Numbered from the stretch's first letter, positions 1 to 7,503 are shown. The stretch is DNA of 9,673 nucleotides from Bacteroidales bacterium (GCA_021647685.1 JAKIUH010000151.1:1-9673), one strand, 5' to 3'. The notes: generated by a model not told the origin, from the sequence alone. Numbers and translations are program-made.

Positions 1-1379
1 AAAAGAATATGGGAGTTCGCCGTTTAATGGAATTTTTGGGTAATGTAGCCCCTACTCCAGACCAAATGCCTGCTCCACTTAATAATGAAGGCAATGAAGT
101 GAAATGCGATGCCAACGGACCAACTTCTTTATTTGTATTTAAGAATACTATTGAACCACATTTGGGTGAGGTGTTGTACTTTAAGGTTATGTCGGGGACT
201 GTGGAAGAAGGAATGGACTTAATTAATACGAACAAACAAGCAAAAGAACGTTTATCGCAATTATTTGTAGTTGCAGGGAAAAACCGCACAAAAGTTGAGA
301 AATTAGTTGCCGGCGATATCGGTGCTACTGTAAAGCTGAAAGAAACTAAAACAAATCATACACTTAATGAGAAAGGGCAAGATTGGTATTTTCCGGAAAT
401 GAAATTCCCTGACCCTAAATTTAGAATAGCTATTAAAGCAAAAAGTGAATCGGACGATGAAAAACTTGGTGAAGTATTGCATCGTATTCAAGAAGAAGAC
501 CCAACTGTTATCTTAGAATACTCCAAAGAACTTAAGCAATTAATTTTACATGGACAAGGTGAGTTTCATTTGAATATGGTGAAATGGCACTTAGACAATA
601 TTCATAAAGTAGAAACTGAATTTATTGCACCCAAAATACCTTATCGTGAAACAATTACAAAAGCTGCCCAAGCTGATTATCGTCATAAAAAACAATCGGG
701 AGGTGCCGGACAATTTGGTGAGGTTCATTTGGTAATTGAACCTTATGAAGAAGGCATGGAAGACCCGACTATGTATAAATTTGGTGATAAAGAATTAAAA
801 ATAAATGTTCGCGGTAAAGAAGAAATTGCACTTGATTGGGGTGGTAAGCTTGTTTTTTACAACTGTATTGTAGGTGGTGTTATTGATTCACGTTTTATGC
901 CTGCTATATTAAAAGGAATTATGGAGAAAATGGAAGAAGGTCCATTGACCGGCTCTTATGCTCGAGATATTAGGGTGAGTGTTTACGATGGTAAGATGCA
1001 CCCTGTTGATTCAAATGAAATTTCGTTTAAACTTGCCGGTGCAAAAGCTTTCTCAGAAGCATTTAGAAATGCAGGACCTAAAATATTAGAGCCTATTTAT
1101 GATGTTGAAGTATTGGTTCCTTCGGACAGAATGGGTGATGTAATGAGTGATTTACAAGGTCGTAGGGCTATAATTTCAGGAATGAGCAGCGAGAAAGGTT
1201 TTGAAAAAATTATGGCAAAAGTACCTTTGGCTGAAATGGCTAAATATTCAACTGCTTTAAGTTCATTGACTAACGGTAGAGCTACTTTTACTATGAAATT
1301 TGCTGAATACAGTCCTGTATCGCATGATATTCAAGACCAATTATTGAAAGCTTACGCCGCTGAACAAGAAGAAGATTAA
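1..1379 (+). CDS. Elongation factor G-like protein, EF-G2 type (5' end outside window)
   Basis: Ribosomal translocation factor of the EF-G family. The reading frame is open to the left edge (codons AAG AAT precede the first ATG at 9) and that ATG lies mid-protein, so the gene starts upstream. The GTPase domain, about 260 residues by family length, is missing. Counting from the ATG at 9: domain II about 36-115, domain III about 133-205 (LILHGQGEFHLNMV), domain IV from about 213 (KKQSGGAGQFGEVHL), domain V to about 445 (SLTNGRATFTMKF). The domain IV tip YDGKMHPVDS keeps the His (residue 331) matching the functional tip residue of EF-G. About 30 extra residues (about 248-280) sit in domain IV compared with standard EF-G, and the SRRG motif reads QGRR. 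Both suggest the second EF-G paralogue (EF-G2/FusA2) of Bacteroidota rather than the str-operon fusA; no rpsL, rpsG or tuf neighbour is visible. Family is certain, paralogue class is inferred. Ends in TAA before a terminator. Confidence 0.93.
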   Translation, partial: KNMGVRRLMEFLGNVAPTPDQMPAPLNNEGNEVKCDANGPTSLFVFKNTIEPHLGEVLYFKVMSGTVEEGMDLINTNKQAKERLSQLFVVAGKNRTKVEKLVAGDIGATVKLKETKTNHTLNEKGQDWYFPEMKFPDPKFRIAIKAKSESDDEKLGEVLHRIQEEDPTVILEYSKELKQLILHGQGEFHLNMVKWHLDNIHKVETEFIAPKIPYRETITKAAQADYRHKKQSGGAGQFGEVHLVIEPYEEGMEDPTMYKFGDKELKINVRGKEEIALDWGGKLVFYNCIVGGVIDSRFMPAILKGIMEKMEEGPLTGSYARDIRVSVYDGKMHPVDSNEISFKLAGAKAFSEAFRNAGPKILEPIYDVEVLVPSDRMGDVMSDLQGRRAIISGMSSEKGFEKIMAKVPLAEMAKYSTALSSLTNGRATFTMKFAEYSPVSHDIQDQLLKAYAAEQEED

Positions 1380-1397
1380 GTATTAGATGATTTATAT

Positions 1398-1433
1398 AAA
1401 AAAACGTGTAAACTTTGTTTACACGTTTTTTTT
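1398..1433. terminator. Bidirectional intrinsic terminator between converging genes
   Basis: A perfect 10-bp stem ACGTGTAAAC / GTTTACACGT (1404-1413 and 1417-1426) has a 3-nt TTT loop. It is flanked by an A-run on the left and a T-run on the right, so both strands give hairpin plus U-tract. It lies 18 bp after the EF-G stop and just outside the porQ stop at 1437. It therefore fits as shared terminator for the EF-G gene (plus strand) and the minus-strand operon ending in porQ. Confidence 0.9.
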
Positions 1434-1436
1434 CAG

Positions 1437-2483
1437 TTATTTTTTTTGGTAAGTACTTCCCAAATTATAATTTACCGAAAAATGATTTGATGCTCCGGCA
1501 AGATGATAAAATGCTTGCCCAAAACTAATTTTAATTTTCTTAATATTTATATAAAAACCCCACGAAAAACCTACTAATCCGGGTTTCTCAACAATCATCA
1601 ACTCTTTTCTTCGCTGGTGATTATATCCAAAAAGGAGATTAAAGTTTCTGGAAGGAACAAATTCAAGCCCATAAATAAAATGTCTGAAAAAATTATCTAC
1701 TGTGCTAATTTTAAACGCCTCAAGTTCTGTTTTGGTGGGTGCAACAGCTGAATAGGCAATATTATCGGCTTTATTATAGCTTAAGTCCCATTGATTAATG
1801 TAATTATATAATACAGAAAAACGAAAAGGGGCATGTGCTAATTTTTGACTTATTCCTAACTGAATATTTAAAGGGATTTTTTCATAATTCCCTTGTGTGT
1901 AAGGCTTTAACTGAGTTCCAAAATTTCGAATGACTAAACCGGCACTTAAACCTTTTTTATTACGGTACTGTAAACCTGCATCAAGAGCCAAACCAAAAGA
2001 GCTGTATGTTTCCATCTGTGAATAAATGGGTTTTAAATTTATCCCCACAGAGAACGTACTATCAATCAATACTTTTGACCAAAATATATTCATTGCCAGC
2101 TCAAATGCAGAAAATTCACCGGTAATTTTGCCGGTTTCGTCTGCTTTTATAAATTTTCCGTAGTTAATATAGTTCAATCCGGCTGCAAACATACCTGCTT
2201 TCTCAAACTTATTGGCATAAGCGACATACCCGTAATTAATTCCGGCAAAGTAGTTCAAATAATTAAGTACCAGTTGTTGAGACATTCCCGTATCAAGCAT
2301 TGCAGGATTATCATATACGAGGTTTAAATCGGTAGTAGGGATTGAAATATTTTTACCTCCTAAAGCCGCAAGACGTGCAGAATTAGTAATCTCTAAAAAA
2401 GAATAAGTATAAGTTCCTCCTATTTGAGCATTCAAAGAGAAAAACAGCAATAAAAAAAACAATATGTTCAATAATCGATACAA
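1437..2483 (-). CDS. porQ: Type IX secretion system outer-membrane protein PorQ
   Basis: PorQ is an outer-membrane beta-barrel component of the Bacteroidota type IX secretion system, known to associate with the cell-surface sortase PorU. The 348-residue product starts with a short charged segment (MYR), a hydrophobic run of about 13 residues, and a likely signal-peptidase site after LNA (about residue 19). PorQ-like features follow: SARLAALGG at 35-43, DLNLVYDNPAML at about 53-63, and many alternating aromatic/glycine strands, as in a FadL-like barrel. Length fits the family. The start must be non-ATG: an in-frame TAA lies directly upstream and the first internal Met is residue 62, beyond the signal peptide. 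TTG at 2483 gives a proper signal sequence and has GGGAAG 3 nt upstream. It is the last gene of the minus-strand run; its start codon directly abuts the stop of the EamA gene, so translational coupling is likely. No other type IX genes are visible here. Confidence 0.88.
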   Translation of the reverse strand: MYRLLNILFFLLLFFSLNAQIGGTYTYSFLEITNSARLAALGGKNISIPTTDLNLVYDNPAMLDTGMSQQLVLNYLNYFAGINYGYVAYANKFEKAGMFAAGLNYINYGKFIKADETGKITGEFSAFELAMNIFWSKVLIDSTFSVGINLKPIYSQMETYSSFGLALDAGLQYRNKKGLSAGLVIRNFGTQLKPYTQGNYEKIPLNIQLGISQKLAHAPFRFSVLYNYINQWDLSYNKADNIAYSAVAPTKTELEAFKISTVDNFFRHFIYGLEFVPSRNFNLLFGYNHQRRKELMIVEKPGLVGFSWGFYINIKKIKISFGQAFYHLAGASNHFSVNYNLGSTYQKK

Positions 2484-3422
2484 TTACTTCCCGTTTTTAT
2501 AATTTTTCCAAAAGATAATAATATTTTTTAAATGTACTGCTTTATTTAATTGGGATAAAAATAAACCGGAAAGCACCACAAAAATTCCGATTATATTAAT
2601 CCAATTTAGACGTTCGCCCAAAACATACCATGCAAATATTGCCGTAAAAACAGGAATTATGTTTGAAATAGTATTTGCTTTTGTTATTCCCAGCACCTGA
2701 ATCCCGTATATAAATAACATAAACGCCATGGAAGAAGCAAATATTGCCAAAGCAAATAATGGTTTAGCAATTGCCCAAGTAAATTGAACCTGAATAAAAT
2801 TTTCATAATCGAAATAAAAGAATACCGGTAGAAAAAAGATTAATCCAATTAAATTTTGATAAGTAATTAGATTAAAAACATCATACCTATTTGCTAAATC
2901 AACAGTTAAAACAGAATATGCGACTGCAGAAAATACAGCCAAAGCCATTAATAAAATACCTTTTGTGCTAGCTGATAATGAAAAATCATCATTAAACAAT
3001 ACGAAAACCACCCCAATCACAGATACTAAAATACCCAATACATTTAACTTTGTAAATTTCTCTTTTAAGTAATAATAAGCAGCAATTGGAGTAAAAAGTG
3101 GAATGGTAGCTATTAACACAGATGCTGTAGTAGAACTAACATACTTTAAACCTATAGTTTCACCAATAAAGTATAAAAAGGGCTGAAAAAATGAAAGTAA
3201 TACTAACTTCCCCCTATCTGATTTTTTTATTGGTTTAAGACGTTTAAATAAATATCCGATAGAAAATAGAAAAATACTTGATAAAACTAAACGAAGTGTA
3301 ATAATTGTTATTGGTTGATAAAATTCCAATAAAATTTTTGACCAAATAAATGAAAGCCCCCAAAACAACATTGCCAAAAACATGGCAAAGTATGTAAAAA
3401 TTAATTTTTTATTTAATTGCAT
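2484..3422 (-). CDS. EamA/DMT-family inner-membrane transporter
   Basis: Drug/metabolite-transporter superfamily permease of 312 residues with about ten hydrophobic helices in two EamA repeats. The first runs from the start to about residue 140 (AMLFWGLSFIWSK, LRLVLSSIFLFSIGYLF, VSSTTASVLIATIPLFTPIAAYYYLKEKF), the second from about 150 to 290 (ending IIPVFTAIFAWYVLGERL and a last helix NIIGIFVVLSGLFL). The paired PLFTPIAAYYYLKE and PVFTAIFAWYVLGE motifs are typical. Family members export amino acids and other small metabolites; the substrate here cannot be read from sequence. ATG at 3422 is preferred over an upstream in-frame TTG at 3452 because AGGTAAC precedes it and the protein then begins with a short positively charged stretch before helix 1. 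It lies 40 bp downstream of the dehydrogenase gene and directly abuts porQ. The neighbouring amino-acid enzymes make amino-acid export an attractive but unproven role. Confidence 0.9.
   Translation of the reverse strand: MQLNKKLIFTYFAMFLAMLFWGLSFIWSKILLEFYQPITIITLRLVLSSIFLFSIGYLFKRLKPIKKSDRGKLVLLSFFQPFLYFIGETIGLKYVSSTTASVLIATIPLFTPIAAYYYLKEKFTKLNVLGILVSVIGVVFVLFNDDFSLSASTKGILLMALAVFSAVAYSVLTVDLANRYDVFNLITYQNLIGLIFFLPVFFYFDYENFIQVQFTWAIAKPLFALAIFASSMAFMLFIYGIQVLGITKANTISNIIPVFTAIFAWYVLGERLNWINIIGIFVVLSGLFLSQLNKAVHLKNIIIFWKNYKNGK
2487..2492 (-). promoter_or_regulatory. Shine-Dalgarno-like site for porQ inside the upstream gene
   Basis: GGGAAG on the minus strand forms the last two sense codons (Gly-Lys) of the EamA gene and stands 3 nt before the TTG start of porQ. 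The spacing is short for a classical site and Bacteroidota rely little on such sites. Still, it supports TTG at 2483 as the start and suggests that ribosomes finishing the upstream gene re-initiate on porQ. Confidence 0.4.
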
Positions 3423-3426
3423 AAAA

Positions 3427-3433
3427 GTTACCT
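3427..3433 (-). promoter_or_regulatory. Shine-Dalgarno-like site deciding the EamA gene start
   Basis: AGGTAAC on the minus strand ends 4 nt before the ATG at 3422. It favours this ATG over the TTG 30 nt upstream. Confidence 0.5.
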
Positions 3434-3462
3434 GTATTAAAAGATTCCCCAATAAAAAATCA

Positions 3463-4584
3463 CTATTTAACCGATATAGAATAGTTTACATTTCTTTCTG
3501 CCAAATAATTTAAAATAAAGTTAAAATTTTCTTCTTTTTCTCCAAGATATTCAGGCGGATTAATTCCCGGGTGTTTGAACATGCTATTTAATAAAAGATT
3601 GGCAACTGCTGTACAAGTATATCCGGTTGTACGCGCCATTGATATTGTTTTGCTCTTGTGGTCATATTTATCAAATAAATCATACCTGTAAATCTTATTT
3701 TGTCCGTTTTCAACGCCTTCAATAATAATACGCATAACCGTAAAATCTTCCTCTCCTTCTTTTAATTGCCATTTAGGGAAAAGTAATTTTGATGTTAAAT
3801 CAATAGGACGGATTTTTTGTCCATTGACTTCAATCTCGTTATATGAAAAAAATCCTGTATCACGCAAAACTCTAAGATATTCAATAGTGCCCGGATACCG
3901 GAGTGTTTTTTCAATCATATCAGGAATATCCATAGTATCAATCAATGTGCGCAAACCATCAGAGTTCCAGCTTTCAAGTGTACCAACACCGTCAAAATGA
4001 ATTAATTCAGCATCGGATAAAGCTTCACGAATAACTATTTGTCCGTTTTGAACATAACGCGCCGGTCGGATATACTCCTCAATTACATCAATAGGTGAAA
4101 ATACCGCTTTATATTCATAAGGCCATTCGCGAACTACGGGCAGACCACCAACCAAACACTCATATTTTGCTATCTTCATTTTCGCATTATGATAGCCTAA
4201 AATTATATTTCCCATACCGGGAGCTACTCCAGCATCTATAACCGCAGTAACTTCTTTTTCCTTAGCTAACTTATCTAAATCAAAAGGATTTTCAGGAAAA
4301 AAAGCAATATCCACCACATCTTTTCCTTGTTCAATGATTGTTTTTAAGGTTTCATACCCCATATATCCCGGTACAGCACTAATTACTAAATCACAATCTT
4401 TAATAACGGAAGTGATATTTTCGGAAAATGATAAATCGACATTATGGGTTGCAACTCCAAATTTTTCTAATAGTTTTAAAGCCGATTCACTATAATCAAC
4501 AGATGTTACGTGGTAATTTTTATTTAAATCAATTGCAATTGCCGAACCCACACGACCAGCACCAAGAATAATTAATTTTTTCAT
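3463..4584 (-). CDS. Saccharopine dehydrogenase-family oxidoreductase (possible L-lysine dehydrogenase)
   Basis: NAD(P)-dependent oxidoreductase of 373 residues. The N-terminus carries a Rossmann dinucleotide-binding loop GAGRVGSA at 8-15, after a hydrophobic strand (KKLIILG). Next come CDLVISAVPGYMGYETLKTII and VTAVIDAGVAPGMGNIILG, and a C-terminal saccharopine-dehydrogenase-like domain containing ARTTGYTCTAVANLLLNSM near the end. Relatives include lysine 6-dehydrogenase, saccharopine dehydrogenase (lysine metabolism via alpha-aminoadipate semialdehyde) and carboxynorspermidine dehydrogenase. Length and architecture suit the lysine-dehydrogenase-like branch best, but substrate cannot be fixed from motifs. 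Expected to be cytosolic: no signal or membrane segment is seen. Start is ATG at 4584 and stop is TAG. It lies 44 bp after the ammonia-lyase gene and 40 bp before the transporter gene, on the same strand, so probably co-transcribed. Confidence 0.86.
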   Translation of the reverse strand: MKKLIILGAGRVGSAIAIDLNKNYHVTSVDYSESALKLLEKFGVATHNVDLSFSENITSVIKDCDLVISAVPGYMGYETLKTIIEQGKDVVDIAFFPENPFDLDKLAKEKEVTAVIDAGVAPGMGNIILGYHNAKMKIAKYECLVGGLPVVREWPYEYKAVFSPIDVIEEYIRPARYVQNGQIVIREALSDAELIHFDGVGTLESWNSDGLRTLIDTMDIPDMIEKTLRYPGTIEYLRVLRDTGFFSYNEIEVNGQKIRPIDLTSKLLFPKWQLKEGEEDFTVMRIIIEGVENGQNKIYRYDLFDKYDHKSKTISMARTTGYTCTAVANLLLNSMFKHPGINPPEYLGEKEENFNFILNYLAERNVNYSISVK

Positions 4585-4628
4585 TATAGATATTTAATTA
4601 ATCACAGATACGAAAAAAAACTTAAAAG

Positions 4629-6071
4629 CTATTTTATCAAATCATTTAAAATAAAGCCGGTTTTAAGTAAATTATCAATACTTAATATTGATTTTAATTT
4701 TTCATCACTAATTAATTGAATTTGCTTATTGGCAGCAAATACATCAATGGCTTGTTTTTTCATCATTTTTGCAAGTAATGCCGATTTATTATAGCCAATA
4801 TATGGCAATAAGGCGGTAACTATAGCAGGGCTTCTGTATAATTTCTGGGCAGCAGCATTAATATTTACCGAAATGCCTGATATTAAATTATGATTAAAGC
4901 TCTGATTAGCAGCAATAAGTAATTCTAAACTCTCAATCAAAGCATGACCGATTGCCGGCAGATAGGGATTCAAATCCAAAATTCCTTGCCCGGACAATGA
5001 ACTTATTAGTTGGTCATTTGCATAAATTTTATGAGCAATACTAATTATATATTCAGAAATCACCGGATTTACTTTACCCGGCATAATTGAACTGCCGGTT
5101 TGTCGCATAGGAATACAAATATCTTTATCAATCAATAAATCTGAGGATAATAAACGTAAATCATTGGCAAATTTTTCTAAATTAACAGCATGAGCCTTTA
5201 AAACTCCAAGAATTTCAACATAAGTATCTAAATTTGCCGTATTATCTTCCAAGTTCTCAGCACGTGTTATTGGTAATTTAGTAAGCCTCTGCAATTCCTG
5301 AACAACTTCCATTATATAAAAACGAGCAGCAGTAATACCACTGCCAATAGCAGTTCCTCCAAGATTTACTTGTTTTATCCGTTCAAAACACTTTGATATT
5401 CTCCACCAGTCACGCGATAAAGCTTCACTATAACCGCTAAACAATCTCCCGTATGACGAAGGAACGGCTTCCTGCATTTGAGTATAAGCTATACGCAAAC
5501 TTGTTTGATTTTCTTTTTCTAAAAATTCAATTTTACTACGTAAATTATTAATTTCATCTTCTAAACCGAGCAGTAATCTTAAAACAGTCAGTTTTAACGA
5601 AGTAGGAACTACATCATTGGTAGATTGAAAGATATTTGCATGCTCAAATGGGTCAATCACGGAATAATCGCCCGGTTGTTTTCCCATCTTTACCAGAGAT
5701 GCATTAGCAATTATTTCATTTACATTCAAATTAATACTTGTACCTGCCCCGCCTTGAATAGCCGGAACAATAAAATGCTCAAAATAATTTCCTTCTGAAA
5801 CCTCATTGGCTGTTTCTATCAATAAATTAAGAATTTCATCATTAATAAAATTTATTTTCTTTCCCTTATCGGGATATTTTTTTAATGCCGCTTGTTTATA
5901 TTTACGGTAGCTACGATAAACAGCAAGTTTTGTAACACCAACAGCCTTATACCAATTCAGTGAAAAAGAAAATTTATACGGAAAATTCACATTGGCACGT
6001 ACTGAGTGAATGCCATAAAGCGCAGTATCCGGTATTCGTTGTTCACCCAAAAAGTCTTTTTCTGTACGCAT
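4629..6071 (-). CDS. aspA: Aspartate ammonia-lyase-like enzyme (aspartase/fumarase superfamily)
   Basis: Cytosolic lyase of 480 residues, probably converting L-aspartate reversibly to fumarate and ammonia. Superfamily motifs are complete: GGAGTS (107-112), QSTND (149-153), YTQMQEAVP (196-204) and the flexible-loop signature GSSIMPGKVNP (326-336), which holds the candidate catalytic Ser327/328 and substrate-contact Lys333 and Asn335. QGGAGTSINLNVNEIIAN and the TQ pair (rather than TH) resemble aspartases more than fumarase C, whereas the loop GK before VNP is fumarase-like. The N-terminal RTEKDFLGEQRIPDTALYGIHSVRA is also aspartase-like. The protein looks divergent, so a related substrate is possible. 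ATG start at 6071 lies 6 bp after the response-regulator stop, implying one mRNA. The neighbouring dehydrogenase and exporter support a role in amino-acid or nitrogen turnover; this is inference. Confidence 0.82.
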   Translation of the reverse strand: MRTEKDFLGEQRIPDTALYGIHSVRANVNFPYKFSFSLNWYKAVGVTKLAVYRSYRKYKQAALKKYPDKGKKINFINDEILNLLIETANEVSEGNYFEHFIVPAIQGGAGTSINLNVNEIIANASLVKMGKQPGDYSVIDPFEHANIFQSTNDVVPTSLKLTVLRLLLGLEDEINNLRSKIEFLEKENQTSLRIAYTQMQEAVPSSYGRLFSGYSEALSRDWWRISKCFERIKQVNLGGTAIGSGITAARFYIMEVVQELQRLTKLPITRAENLEDNTANLDTYVEILGVLKAHAVNLEKFANDLRLLSSDLLIDKDICIPMRQTGSSIMPGKVNPVISEYIISIAHKIYANDQLISSLSGQGILDLNPYLPAIGHALIESLELLIAANQSFNHNLISGISVNINAAAQKLYRSPAIVTALLPYIGYNKSALLAKMMKKQAIDVFAANKQIQLISDEKLKSILSIDNLLKTGFILNDLIK

Positions 6072-6077
6072 ACTTTT

Positions 6078-7244
6078 TTATTTGCTGATTGGCTGCGCAA
6101 AAGCCTTTACATCGGCTGCTGTTATCTTATCTTCGCAAAGAATTATTAGGCGCTCCAATACATTTCTAAATTCACGGATATTTCCTGTCCATTTTAATTT
6201 TTGAAGTTCCTTAACGGCATCATCGGTAATTTCTTTTTTGGGCATGCCATAATCTTCGGTTATCAAATTCATAAAATGTTCAGCCAATAAAGGTATATCT
6301 TCAATACGGTCATTTAGTGCAGGAACATGTATTAAAATAACACTTAAACGGTGATATAAATCTTCTCTGAAATTATTTTTTTCAATTTCTTGTTTTAAAT
6401 CTTTATTTGTGGCTGCAATAATACGCACATCAACTTTAACCGACTTATCACTTCCTACACGCGTAATACGGTTTTCTTGCAAAGCCCTTAAAACTTTTGC
6501 CTGCGCCGAAAGGCTCATATCACCAATTTCATCAAGAAAGATAGTACCGCCGTTGGCTAATTCAAATTTCCCTTTTCGTTGCTTATGGGCAGATGTAAAA
6601 GCTCCTTTTTCATGACCGAATAACTCACTTTCTATCAGTTCAGAAGGAATTGCGGCACAGTTTACTTCAATAAAAGGATGCCCTGCTCTTTGACTTTTTT
6701 CGTGTAACCAGCGTGCAACCAACTCTTTTCCGGTACCGTTATTTCCAGTAATTAAAACACGAGCATCAGTAGGTGCCACACGGTCTATCATTTCTTTAAT
6801 CTTCGTAATGGCCTCTGATTCGCCTACCATTTCATAGGTTTTACTTACTTTGCGTTTTAATTTCTTAGTTTCTACAACCAAGTCCTTTCGCTCTAAGGCA
6901 TTGCGTATAGTTACCAACAAACGATTTAATTCAAGAGGTTTTTCAATAAAATCATAAGCACCTTTTTTCAAAGCTTCTACGGCGGTTTCAATACTTCCAT
7001 GACCGGATATCATAATTACCGGTGTATCAGGATTATTTTCCATAAGTTTTTCCAATACCTCAATACCATCCATATTGGGCATTTTAATATCGCATAGTAC
7101 AATATCATAATGAGCACCCTTAGCCTTTTCCAAGCCTTCATATCCATCGGTAGCAGTCTCTACTTTATGGTCTTCATATTCCAAAATTTCTTTTAGAGTA
7201 TCACGAATAGGTTTTTCATCGTCAATAACCAGAATTTTAGCCAT
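6078..7244 (-). CDS. NtrC-family response regulator without DNA-binding domain (REC-AAA+)
   Basis: Two-component response regulator of 388 residues. Receiver domain about 1-118: acidic pair D8-D9, phospho-acceptor D52 (LCDIKMPNMDG), S80, and K102 in the FIEKP motif. Sigma-54-activator AAA+ domain about 138-375: Walker A GNNGTGKE at 167-174, GAFTSA loop at 214-219 (the sigma-54 contact loop, with Ser for the usual second Gly), Walker B TIFLDE at 234-239, sensor RIIAATNKDL, and FREDLYHRL arginine-finger region. The protein stops right after the AAA+ lid (GNIREFRNVLERLI...ADVKAFAQP). The Fis-type helix-turn-helix usual for this family is absent, and there is no room for it because the next gene starts 6 bp later. 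From memory, proteins of this length and layout are common in Bacteroidota, so this looks like a genuine architecture and not a break. First gene of the run; ATG at 7244 has no Shine-Dalgarno but a TAnnTTTG box upstream. The partner kinase is not in the window. Confidence 0.93.
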   Translation of the reverse strand: MAKILVIDDEKPIRDTLKEILEYEDHKVETATDGYEGLEKAKGAHYDIVLCDIKMPNMDGIEVLEKLMENNPDTPVIMISGHGSIETAVEALKKGAYDFIEKPLELNRLLVTIRNALERKDLVVETKKLKRKVSKTYEMVGESEAITKIKEMIDRVAPTDARVLITGNNGTGKELVARWLHEKSQRAGHPFIEVNCAAIPSELIESELFGHEKGAFTSAHKQRKGKFELANGGTIFLDEIGDMSLSAQAKVLRALQENRITRVGSDKSVKVDVRIIAATNKDLKQEIEKNNFREDLYHRLSVILIHVPALNDRIEDIPLLAEHFMNLITEDYGMPKKEITDDAVKELQKLKWTGNIREFRNVLERLIILCEDKITAADVKAFAQPISK

Positions 7245-7272
7245 AACTAAAACATTTTACATTGATTAAAGA

Positions 7273-7303
7273 CAAATATACATTTTTCTAAGAAAAGATT
7301 AAA
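7273..7303 (-). promoter_or_regulatory. Probable Bacteroidota-type promoter of the regulator operon
   Basis: The minus strand reads TATATTTG at 7280-7273, a full match to the Bacteroidota -7 consensus TAnnTTTG. TTTA stands 19 bp further upstream (7303-7300), a 3-of-4 match to the -33 TTTG. Initiation would fall near 7266, giving a leader of about 20 nt before the ATG at 7244. The region is AT-rich, so chance matches are possible, but position and spacing are right. Confidence 0.5.
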
Positions 7304-7352
7304 TTTTTTATACATTTTTTTATTAAAGAAAAGACAAACAAATATGAACAAT

Positions 7353-7366
7353 GCCCTTGTTGAGGC
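7353..7366. repeat. Degenerate hairpin, remnant of the leftmost unit
   Basis: GCCCTTGTTGAGGC resembles the unit-closing hairpins but lacks one G in the right arm. Its right flank (CAAATATT, then CGATTAT and AATT) matches that of the hairpin at 7528-7542, showing it is the same unit position in a truncated copy. Confidence 0.7.
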
Positions 7367-7406
7367 AAATATTTTTCGATTATAATTAATGTTGTAATCG
7401 TTATAT

Positions 7407-7422
7407 GCCCTCTAACGAGGGC
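7407..7422. repeat. Hairpin 1 of unit 1
   Basis: GCCCTCTAACGAGGGC: perfect 6-bp stem and TAAC loop. The same 16 bases recur at 7621-7636 and 7674-7689. Confidence 0.92.
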
Positions 7423-7439
7423 AATTTTTATCGATATGT

Positions 7440-7455
7440 GCCCTCTTACGAGGGC
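7440..7455. repeat. Hairpin 2 of unit 1
   Basis: GCCCTCTTACGAGGGC: perfect 6-bp stem and TTAC loop. Preceded by ATCGATATGT, as is its counterpart at 7674. Confidence 0.92.
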
Positions 7456-7476
7456 TTTATAATATCGTTTTTTTTG

Positions 7477-7503
7477 CAGCTCATAGAGCTGATATAACGA
7501 TAA
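7477..7503. repeat. AGCTC hairpin with conserved tail, unit 1
   Basis: CAGCTC-ATA-GAGCTG (6-bp stem, 3-nt loop) followed by ATATAACGATA. The stretch from AGCTC to ACGATA (7478-7503) recurs exactly at 7709-7734, the longest identity between the two units. Confidence 0.9.

Noticed and set aside
303..491. Minus-strand open frame of 62 residues within the EF-G gene
   Set aside because: Antisense to conserved EF-G domains II and III; no start signal or recognisable content.
3423..3452. TTG at 3452 as start of the EamA transporter gene
   Set aside because: The ATG at 3422 has a better ribosome-binding site and gives a normal N-terminus; the ten extra residues look unlike family members.
6078..6100. 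Frameshift that removed the HTH domain of the response regulator
   Set aside because: Only 6 bp separate its stop from the next start codon, so no HTH coding sequence remains there in any frame.
6409..6615. Plus-strand open frame of 68 residues within the response regulator gene
   Set aside because: Antisense to the conserved AAA+ core; a composition artefact.
7477..7503. tRNA gene suggested by the cloverleaf shape of 7397-7501
   Set aside because: The fold is too long, stems are 10/6/6/6, there is no T-loop GTTC-type sequence, no CCA-type end and no plausible anticodon arm.
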